Source: an uncultured Saprospiraceae bacterium (GTDB lineage Bacteria; Bacteroidota; Bacteroidia; Chitinophagales; Saprospiraceae). From it: a stretch of 6,361 nucleotides of DNA. The notes under the pieces are model-generated. The model was not told the DNA's origin. It ran no database searches and saw only the letters and a program-made list of their open reading frames with translations. Below, in pieces: positions 1 to 4,569 of the stretch. Made by a program: the position numbers and the translations under genes. The first letter of the stretch is position 1. Each line of letters opens with the position of its first letter. Location of the stretch: contig CALMIT010000431.1 in assembly GCA_937864255.1 (NCBI GenBank), positions 1 through 6,361 on the forward strand. Reading direction: 5' to 3'.

Positions 1-160
1 CAGCGAAGAGCAAATAGAACAGTCTGAAAAATACATGGCAATGTTTACCAGCCCGGGAGCAATGGCGATTTTGAGTATTTTCGGCAATGTTCTTATGACA
101 ATTATTATCGCCTTGTTTGCCGGTTTGTTTATGAAAAAAGACCCGCCGTCGAGCGTCTGA
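1..160 (+). CDS. C-terminal fragment of a small membrane protein, probably DUF4199 family
   Basis: The reading frame enters from the left edge (first full codon at base 2) and runs 52 codons to a TGA at 158-160, so the start and most of the protein lie outside the window. The visible part has an acidic/amphipathic stretch (SEEQIEQSEKYMAMFTSPGA), one hydrophobic helix at about fragment residues 21-44 and a short basic tail (MKKDPPSSV), which suits the last transmembrane helix of a polytopic inner-membrane protein. A 'MFTSPGAMAI' segment followed by a final helix and a lysine tail is how I remember the C-termini of Bacteroidota DUF4199 proteins. That assignment is from memory of the family and is tentative; the coding call rests on the clean frame, sensible composition and stop codon. 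It shares strand with the TPR gene downstream, but the 138-bp gap and a promoter there suggest separate transcription. Confidence 0.7.
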   Translation, partial: SEEQIEQSEKYMAMFTSPGAMAILSIFGNVLMTIIIALFAGLFMKKDPPSSV

Positions 161-162
161 TT

Positions 163-184
163 CGGGCTTTTAAAAAAGCTGCCG
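163..184 (+). other. Weak hairpin just after the upstream membrane-protein gene
   Basis: GCTTTT (166-171), AA, then AAAAGC (174-179) form an inverted repeat. It is extended by CGG (163-165) pairing with CCG (182-184) across a two-base bulge. It begins three bases after the TGA of the preceding gene, where a terminator would be expected, but no U-tract follows. Termination is therefore only a possibility; the repeat itself is directly visible. Confidence 0.3.
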
Positions 185-203
185 GCGGATTTATGTACAC
201 GGA

Positions 204-236
204 TTGAAAAAAATTAATTTTGTTTGACTATTTTTG
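204..236 (+). promoter_or_regulatory. Bacteroidota-type promoter of the TPR gene
   Basis: TATTTTTG at 229-236 matches the Bacteroidota primary-sigma -7 consensus TAnnTTTG exactly. TTG at 204-206 lies 22 bases upstream, within the known range for the -33 element. Transcription would start near 242-245, giving a leader of roughly 55 bases before the ATG at 299. The leader is A/T-rich and has no Shine-Dalgarno motif, as is usual in this phylum. The match and spacing are seen in the sequence; promoter activity is inferred. Confidence 0.55.
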
Positions 237-298
237 TTTGCTTTCACTTTGCGCACCTATCACACAACCTCTGATTTTTTCATCAAAAAAATTTCATC

Positions 299-1063
299 AT
301 GAAAAAAATTCTTTTTACAATTTTACTCGCTTTTGCGTTTGTTTCCGCCACGATTTCGGCACAGCAGTTCTTTAGTCCTTCTGGCAATTCGGATGAAGCC
401 AACACGCTTTATCAAAAAGCCATCGAAGCGGCTTTTAATGCCGAACACGACAAGGCGGTCGCTCTTTTTGACAAGGTCATGCAAAAAAATCCGAAGTGCT
501 TTATGGCTATGGCGCACAAAGCGCTCCTGGCTTATCACTGGGAAAAAAAGGACGATTTTAATAAAAATGCTGCCAAAGCATTGACGATGCCCGCCGAATC
601 AGGATTTGAAAAATCTGTGGCATCGCTCCTCAAAGCGCGTCTGGAAAACAGAAGCGAAGATGCGTCCGCTATCGCAAAAGAAATGTCAGCATCTAACGTA
701 AATCTCGCCGAGGCGCACCTCATCAATTCCCTGATTCAGTTTGAGGAAAAAGACTTTGCCGTAGCCCTCGAAGCACTGTACAATGTGAAAAGGCTGGCTC
801 CTGATTTTGCGCCGGCTTACAACATGCTGGGCTATGCTCACATGGAGCAGCAACAAATGGAGCAAGCTGAAAAAATGTTTGCAAAATATATGAGCCTGAA
901 CCCTGATAGTGCCAATCCTTACGATAGCATGGGCGATTTTTTGATGGCGAAGGGCGATTATACGAAAGCTGCCGAGATGTTTGAAAAGGCTTATTCGATG
1001 AATAAAGATTTCAAGTTTTCGAAAGAAAAAGCCGAAGAAGCAAGAAAAAAAGCTGACCAGTAA
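299..1063 (+). CDS. Exported TPR-repeat protein of unknown specific role
   Basis: A 254-residue protein with a typical Sec signal peptide: MKK, hydrophobic residues 4-18, and a probable cleavage after ATISA (residues 17-21), leaving QQF at the mature N-terminus. There is no lipobox cysteine, so it is probably soluble in the periplasm. Tetratricopeptide-like units are visible at about 33-66, 137-169, 171-203 and 205-238. They carry the usual pattern, for example a Y/W-xx-LG at the first helix, the A in 'A(x)xxF/Y', and the N-P after helix B (SLNPDS near 200-204). The stretch 70-135 is helical but repeats poorly. The C-terminus is a charged K/E helix. TPR arrays bind proteins, so it is likely a scaffold or adaptor, but no partner is visible. 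The start is fixed by the signal peptide. It has its own promoter upstream and a strong terminator 21 bases beyond the stop, so it is probably monocistronic. Confidence 0.9.
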   Translation: MKKILFTILLAFAFVSATISAQQFFSPSGNSDEANTLYQKAIEAAFNAEHDKAVALFDKVMQKNPKCFMAMAHKALLAYHWEKKDDFNKNAAKALTMPAESGFEKSVASLLKARLENRSEDASAIAKEMSASNVNLAEAHLINSLIQFEEKDFAVALEALYNVKRLAPDFAPAYNMLGYAHMEQQQMEQAEKMFAKYMSLNPDSANPYDSMGDFLMAKGDYTKAAEMFEKAYSMNKDFKFSKEKAEEARKKADQ

Positions 1064-1083
1064 TTCACATTTTTCAAAAAAAT

Positions 1084-1120
1084 ACAAAAAACCCAGGTTG
1101 ATACAACCTGGGTTTTTTGT
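1084..1120. terminator. Bidirectional intrinsic terminator between convergent genes
   Basis: A perfect 17-bp inverted repeat (arms 1084-1100 and 1104-1120) surrounds a three-base ATA loop. The core ACCCAGGTTG/CAACCTGGGT is G+C-rich. It is flanked by six A on the left (1086-1091) and six T on the right (1113-1118), so each strand yields a hairpin followed by a U-run. It lies 21 bases after the TPR stop codon on the + strand and 39 bases after the TonB-like stop codon on the - strand, so it can end both converging transcripts. Confidence 0.9.
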
Positions 1121-1159
1121 TTAGGAACGCCATGCTCAAAATTTGCCCTACCTTAAATT

Positions 1160-2071
1160 TTATTGCAGTTTGAAGTCATACGTAATGGTACCGCACTGCT
1201 TATCTACATCGCCTTTGCTGAATTTCCATTTTTTTGCATTTCGGATAGCAACATCGCGGAGCGCGCTGTCCGTGGTCGTCGAACCCCGTTGCGTATAATC
1301 GGCGCTTAACACATTACCATTGGAATCAACACAAACTTCGATAACTATTCTACCCGCTTTTTGCGTTTGGTCGGTGATTTTTGGTCGGCCTTCCACGCCG
1401 CGATTTCCAAGTCCGCCGCCGGCAGTACCGAAGCCGGTACTTTTTCCAATCAAAATATTGCTGTTTGGATCGCCGTTCGGGTCGCCCTGATTGCCGGGAT
1501 TTCCGGTCTTACCTTTGCCGTCGCCGTCGCCGAAAAGGCCGCCGATTTTGTTTTTCAAAGCATCGGCTTCTGCCTTTTTGCGCGCATCTTCCTCAGCTTT
1601 TTTGCGCTTGGCTTCTTCTGCTGCTTTCTTTTTGGCTTCTTCCTGGCGCTTTTTCTCGGCTTCCTGTTTTTTGCGCTCCTCCTCTATTTTTTTCTTCTTT
1701 TCTTTTTCCTTTTTAAGCGCAATGGCTTCCGGGTCTTCTGTTTTTATCACGTCTTTTTGTTTGACCGGTTCGGGGTCAACTTTAGGTTCAGGCTTCACCG
1801 GCGTTGGCTCCGGATGGACTTCGGGTTCTTCTTCAACTTCTTCCTCCACATCTTCTGACGGAGCGGTAGGTTCGGAAGGTCCGGCATTATTGTCGCCTTC
1901 TCCCTGATCGGGCAATCCGAGATTAACCAAAATTCCTTCCTGTCCGGGAGGCGGGTCGGGGTAAGTCAAAAAAGGCAAAATGGCCAAAAGAATCAGCACG
2001 ATGTGAATGAGCGTGCTCATCACCATGCCTTTTTTACGATTTTTCTCTTCATACCTGCCTACGATGTCCAT
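1160..2071 (-). CDS. TonB/TolA-like energy transducer protein
   Basis: A 303-residue inner-membrane-anchored, periplasm-spanning protein. Order of parts: a basic cytoplasmic N-terminus (1-15), one transmembrane anchor (about 16-36), a short segment with PDPPPGQEG (38-46), an acidic then proline-rich stretch (74-104, Glu-rich then P-x-P repeats), a highly charged K/E/A coiled-coil (about 117-175), a Gly/Asn/Asp-rich linker (176-228), and a TonB/TolA-type C-terminal domain (about 229-303). The last contains GRIVIEVCVDSNGNV, DSALRDVAIRNAKKWKF and a closing strand ending TYDFKLQ. TonB-family proteins couple the ExbB/ExbD proton motor to outer-membrane receptors; the long coil resembles TolA. Cys247 and Cys293 could form a disulfide, and the YP motif of classical TonB is absent. 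It is the last gene of the exbB-exbD-exbD cluster, 103 bases after the second exbD. Whether it serves TonB-dependent import or a Tol-type envelope role cannot be settled here. Confidence 0.9.
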   Translation of the reverse strand: MDIVGRYEEKNRKKGMVMSTLIHIVLILLAILPFLTYPDPPPGQEGILVNLGLPDQGEGDNNAGPSEPTAPSEDVEEEVEEEPEVHPEPTPVKPEPKVDPEPVKQKDVIKTEDPEAIALKKEKEKKKKIEEERKKQEAEKKRQEEAKKKAAEEAKRKKAEEDARKKAEADALKNKIGGLFGDGDGKGKTGNPGNQGDPNGDPNSNILIGKSTGFGTAGGGLGNRGVEGRPKITDQTQKAGRIVIEVCVDSNGNVLSADYTQRGSTTTDSALRDVAIRNAKKWKFSKGDVDKQCGTITYDFKLQ

Positions 2072-2083
2072 TTTGATACATTT

Positions 2084-2101
2084 TGATTTTTAAAAAAATC
2101 A
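2084..2101. repeat. A/T-rich inverted repeat in the tonB-like leader
   Basis: TGATTTTT and AAAAATCA form 8-bp arms around an AA centre, 12-30 bases upstream of the TonB-like start codon on the - strand. It could be a weak hairpin near the initiation site or a protein-binding site. In such A/T-rich sequence it may also arise by chance. Confidence 0.3.
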
Positions 2102-2120
2102 GACGATTGTATTAAAGCGA

Positions 2121-2165
2121 CGAAAAGCCGGATTTATTTGTTACCCACCCGAAAAAACCGGATTT
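2121..2165. repeat. Imperfect direct repeat in the exbD-tonB gap
   Basis: CGAAAAGCCGGATTT (2121-2135) and CGAAAAAACCGGATTT (2150-2165) are near copies whose CCGGATTT cores start 30 bases apart, close to three helical turns. They lie in the 103-bp gap between the second exbD and the tonB-like gene. The repeats are directly visible; their role, such as a tandem operator or mRNA-processing element, is unknown. Confidence 0.4.
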
Positions 2166-2174
2166 TTTAAAATT

Positions 2175-2576
2175 TCATTTTTCCGGCGCCAGGATGCCGT
2201 TGATGTCGTAGCGCATCGCGATGTCCATAACGGCGACTACATTTTCCACCGGCGCGCCCTTTTCTGGCGAAATGAGTATGTCCAAATTTTTAGCGCCTGC
2301 ACGGCGGGCTTTTTGACCCAAAGTATTTTCCAAATCGCTGATGTCAATGCGGCGGCTGTTGAGATAAAACTCGCCTGATCTGCCGATAGAAACGTCGTCC
2401 AATTTTGAAGTGGAGGTAACTTTTGAGGTGGAACTGCCCGGCAGTTTGAGGTTGAGTGCATTGGGCGCTACCAACGTAGAAGTCAGCATGAAAAAAATCA
2501 ACAACAGGAAAATAATGTCCGTCAAAGAAGACATGCTGAATTCTGCCGAAACTTTATTGCGCTTTTTAATACCCAT
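2175..2576 (-). CDS. exbD: ExbD/TolR family biopolymer transport protein (second copy)
   Basis: A 133-residue protein of normal ExbD length. It has a short basic cytoplasmic N-terminus (MGIKKRNKVSAEFSM), one transmembrane helix at about 19-38, and a periplasmic ExbD/TolR domain to the end. Asp20 in SLTDIIFLLLIFFML is at the position of the essential proton-carrying aspartate of ExbD (Asp25 in E. coli). The NLKLPGSS stretch (42-49) corresponds to the 'V/L-xLP-x-A/S' periplasmic motif. With ExbB it would form the proton-conducting motor that energises the TonB-like protein. It begins 11 bases after the stop of the first exbD, so the two are almost certainly co-transcribed. The N-terminal 33 residues closely match the first copy, while the periplasmic part has diverged strongly, suggesting an old tandem duplication with specialisation. 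Confidence 0.93.
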   Translation of the reverse strand: MGIKKRNKVSAEFSMSSLTDIIFLLLIFFMLTSTLVAPNALNLKLPGSSTSKVTSTSKLDDVSIGRSGEFYLNSRRIDISDLENTLGQKARRAGAKNLDILISPEKGAPVENVVAVMDIAMRYDINGILAPEK

Positions 2577-2587
2577 CGGTTGATTTT

Positions 2588-2986
2588 TTAGCTGCGTGGT
2601 TGCGTTGCGATGATGGCTTTCATTTTCAACTTGGCCGCCATTTCCATTATCTCCGTCACTTTGTCGAAAGGCACTCCTTTTTCGGCTACAATGGTGACGG
2701 TGGCATTGTCTTTATTTTCCATCACGCTCACCTCGCGGCGCATGGAGCGTTCGATGCCGCTGAATCCGATTTCTTTATTATTAAAAGTGTAAGTTCCGCT
2801 TTTTTCAATGGTGACAAAAAGTGAATTGGCTGCCACCGTTTTGGAGTCGGACTCCGGCAAATCGAAAGGCCGGATGCCGACAAAATTGGAAGTCAGCATG
2901 AAGAAAATAAGCAGAAGAAAGATGATGTCCGTCAAAGACGCCATGCTGAATTCCGCGCTTACTTTTTTTCTTCTTACCAAACCCAT
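2588..2986 (-). CDS. exbD: ExbD/TolR family biopolymer transport protein (first copy)
   Basis: A 132-residue protein with the same layout as its neighbour: basic N-terminus MGLVRRKKVSAEFSM, a transmembrane helix at about 19-37 carrying the proton-relay aspartate Asp20 (SLTDIIFLLLIFFML), and a periplasmic domain. That domain contains FDLPESDSK (41-49), the usual beta-alpha-beta pattern (SLFVTIEKSGTYTFNNKEI) and a closing VTIVAEKGVPFDKVTEIM helix region. It lies 31 bases after exbB and 11 bases before the second exbD on the same strand, fitting one transcript. ExbD dimers sit within an ExbB pentamer in known systems, so two different ExbD proteins could allow a heterodimer; that is inference. 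The start is supported by the N-terminus aligned with the paralogue. No Shine-Dalgarno sequence precedes it. Confidence 0.93.
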   Translation of the reverse strand: MGLVRRKKVSAEFSMASLTDIIFLLLIFFMLTSNFVGIRPFDLPESDSKTVAANSLFVTIEKSGTYTFNNKEIGFSGIERSMRREVSVMENKDNATVTIVAEKGVPFDKVTEIMEMAAKLKMKAIIATQPRS

Positions 2987-3017
2987 ACGAGCTAATTTTT
3001 ATTAAAATTTCAAATTT

Positions 3018-3704
3018 TTAATTGGTCGGCTCTTGCAAAAGGTCCATAAAATCTACAGTGCTCCTTTCCATTTTAAAAACCACTTTGTCCACGTTGGCGA
3101 CCAAAAGATTGTAACCCACGAAAGAAAAAATCCCCACAAAAAGCCCGATTGCCGTAGTCAAAAGCGCCTGGTAAATACCGCCCGCCAATACGTCCGGCGT
3201 CACATTCTGCTCAGTAGCCATTTGGTAAAATGCGAGAATCATACCCGTCACCGTTCCGAAGAAACCAATCATGGGCGCTGCACCGGCGATGGAAGCCAGC
3301 GTGGAAAGATTTTTTTCCAGTTTGAAAATTTCAAGATTGCCCACGTTTTCAATGGCGGCGTCAATATCGCGGAGCGGTTTGCCGATCCTTTGCAAACCTT
3401 TTTCCACCATTCTTGCTACCGGCGAGTCGGTCGTCTGGCAAAGCGCTTTCGCAGCCGCGATATTGCCGGATTGCACATTCGCACGGATGTTATTCATAAA
3501 ATTTTCGTCAATTTTTCCGGCGCGTTTGATGGTGAGGTATCTTTCAAAAAAAATGTAAAAAGCGATGAAAGAAAGTACCAGCAAGACGATATAAATGATG
3601 ATACCCATCGTGCCGCTTTGTATGATAATATCGTACAAACTCTGGCTTTTTACTTCTCTTTCAATGTCAGTGGTTTGAAATAAGAGCAAGGCGTTCAGCA
3701 ACAT
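3018..3704 (-). CDS. exbB: MotA/TolQ/ExbB family proton channel protein
   Basis: A 228-residue inner-membrane protein with the three-helix ExbB/TolQ architecture: helix 1 at about 33-53, followed by the conserved FERYLTIKRA (53-62), a cytoplasmic loop to about 130, helix 2 at about 134-160 and helix 3 at about 175-204. Signature motifs are present: APMIGFFGTVTGMI (143-156), equivalent to the E. coli ExbB 'APYIGLFGTVWGIM' segment, and YQALLTTAIGLFVGI (178-192). Thr151 and Thr184 line up with the channel-lining threonines of E. coli ExbB. It assembles with ExbD to use the proton motive force and drive the TonB-like protein. It is the first gene of the cluster, with the two exbD genes following on the same strand. 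The chosen ATG gives a short hydrophobic N-terminus (MLLNALLLFQ), as expected for an outward N-terminus; a slightly later start cannot be excluded. Confidence 0.93.
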   Translation of the reverse strand: MLLNALLLFQTTDIEREVKSQSLYDIIIQSGTMGIIIYIVLLVLSFIAFYIFFERYLTIKRAGKIDENFMNNIRANVQSGNIAAAKALCQTTDSPVARMVEKGLQRIGKPLRDIDAAIENVGNLEIFKLEKNLSTLASIAGAAPMIGFFGTVTGMILAFYQMATEQNVTPDVLAGGIYQALLTTAIGLFVGIFSFVGYNLLVANVDKVVFKMERSTVDFMDLLQEPTN

Positions 3705-3751
3705 AAAAGGGTTGGGTTTTGATTAATTTTTTAATGTATGATTTTTAAAAA

Positions 3752-3769
3752 CACAATTTAAAAATTGTG
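3752..3769. promoter_or_regulatory. 18-bp palindrome upstream of exbB, possible operator
   Basis: CACAATTT and AAATTGTG are perfect 8-bp arms around an AA centre, 48-65 bases upstream of the exbB start. The 244-bp gap 3705-3948 between the FKBP gene and exbB contains no convincing ORF, and I found no exact TAnnTTTG promoter on the - strand in it. The symmetry and position suit a regulator-binding site or a leader hairpin. No regulator is identified. Confidence 0.4.
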
Positions 3770-3771
3770 CA

Positions 3772-3783
3772 GAAAACGTTTTC
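3772..3783. promoter_or_regulatory. 12-bp perfect palindrome GAAAACGTTTTC, possible LacI-type operator
   Basis: GAAAACGTTTTC is self-complementary with a central CG and lies two bases from the neighbouring palindrome at 3752-3769. Its AAAACGTTTT core is of the kind bound by LacI/GalR-family regulators, in which a CG centre flanked by A and T runs is characteristic (PurR and CcpA sites are examples). It lies 68-79 bases upstream of the exbB start. Binding by such a regulator is inference. Confidence 0.4.
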
Positions 3784-3948
3784 CGGCCGCGAAAATCAAT
3801 AAGAGCAGTTTTTGGGAGGCGGGATTGGTTTTCTCAATTTTTTCAGATTAAAAAAGACCGCGCCTTAACGAAAACTTTCTGTCAAAGATTTTGGAAAGGC
3901 AGGCGAATTTAGAATTTTTTTGAGGAATGCGCCATCACTCCCCACGGT

Positions 3949-4407
3949 TTATTTTACATCCAGCAATTCTACATCAAAAATCAAAACCGCATCGGCAGGT
4001 ATCCCGGAGCCAAAAGGCGGGCGGCTCCCGTAAGCCAGGTGCGACGGAATCAGCAGTTTGCCTTTGCCGCCTTCTCTGAATTTCGGAATGCCAATTTGCC
4101 AGCCTTCGATGACTTCAGACAAAGAAAAAGTGGCGGGCTGCCCGCGATCATACGAAGGATCAAAAACAAAACCGTCGGTCAGTTGTCCTCTGTAATGTAC
4201 GGTCACGGTGCTGAAAGCGGTCGGTCGCGCACCCGATCCTTCGTTTTCCAATACATAATAAAGACCGTCTTCGCCTTCGAGCGCGTTGAGATTGTGGTCT
4301 GTAATGTATTTTTCAATGATGCCCTGATCAATTTCTTTTTGATCTTCTTTTTTGCAGGCGCCAAAAAGGAAAGCTCCGAAAAGCAGGAAAACAAATATTT
4401 TTCTCAT
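3949..4407 (-). CDS. FKBP-type peptidyl-prolyl cis-trans isomerase, lipoprotein
   Basis: A 152-residue protein with a lipoprotein signal peptide: MRK, hydrophobic residues 4-17 and a lipobox-like LFGAC with Cys18 as the lipidation site, followed by a charged KKEDQKE tether. A helical linker (20-45) leads into one FKBP domain (about 48-152). The FKBP12 ligand-pocket residues have clear counterparts: Tyr72 (VHYRG), Phe82-Asp83 (VFDPS), Phe94, Val99-Ile100 (EVIEGW), Trp103, Tyr126 (HLAYG) and Phe144 (IFDVELL). It should therefore be catalytically competent. It catalyses cis-trans isomerisation of X-Pro bonds and probably assists folding of exported proteins from a membrane anchor. It lies upstream of exbB on the same strand but 244 bases away, so co-transcription is uncertain. 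It is divergent from the fused dehydrogenase gene. No Shine-Dalgarno sequence is present. Confidence 0.93.
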   Translation of the reverse strand: MRKIFVFLLFGAFLFGACKKEDQKEIDQGIIEKYITDHNLNALEGEDGLYYVLENEGSGARPTAFSTVTVHYRGQLTDGFVFDPSYDRGQPATFSLSEVIEGWQIGIPKFREGGKGKLLIPSHLAYGSRPPFGSGIPADAVLIFDVELLDVK

Positions 4408-4483
4408 AATAGCCGGATAAAATGTAGGCGGTAAAAATAATTCTTTAAAAAAATTACGCGCTGATTTTTTTGTGCGGTCGCGC

Positions 4484-4515
4484 TTTCCCGAATCAGGTGT
4501 ATTTGATTACTTTTG
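4484..4515 (+). promoter_or_regulatory. Bacteroidota-type promoter of the fused dehydrogenase/hydratase gene
   Basis: TACTTTTG at 4508-4515 matches the -7 consensus TAnnTTTG exactly. A degenerate -33 element, TTTC (4484-4487), is 20 bases upstream. A transcript would begin near 4521, giving a leader of about 50 bases before the ATG at 4570. On the opposite strand only near matches are seen for the FKBP gene (such as TATTTTTA, complement of 4432-4439), so that promoter is not called. The element is visible; its function is inferred. Confidence 0.5.
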
Positions 4516-4569
4516 TCCGTACAGCGAAAATTCGCTGAAAATTTTTGACTCCTCAAATCAACATTTATA

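Noticed and set aside
1560..1720. Apparent low-complexity repeat with recurring GCTTTTTTGCG/GGCTTCTTC-like units
   Set aside because: It encodes the Lys/Glu/Ala-rich coiled-coil of the TonB-like protein; the DNA repetition follows from the amino-acid composition and is not a separate repeat or CRISPR-like element.
1361..1858. Open + strand frames of 111-165 codons opposite the tonB-like gene
   Set aside because: They are very Phe/Leu- or Ser-rich because they are the complement of the Lys/Glu/Ala coiled-coil and Pro-rich region. They look like membrane proteins only by composition.
3033..3683. A 216-codon open + strand frame opposite exbB
   Set aside because: ExbB family motifs and three membrane helices are clear on the - strand; the antisense product has no coherent features and no promoter.
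3871..3900. Possible hairpin (CTTTC ... GAAAG) and a near -7 match (CAAAGATT) between the FKBP gene and exbB
   Set aside because: The stem is only 5 bp with a 14-base loop and no U-tract, and the promoter match is imperfect without a convincing -33 element, so neither is called.
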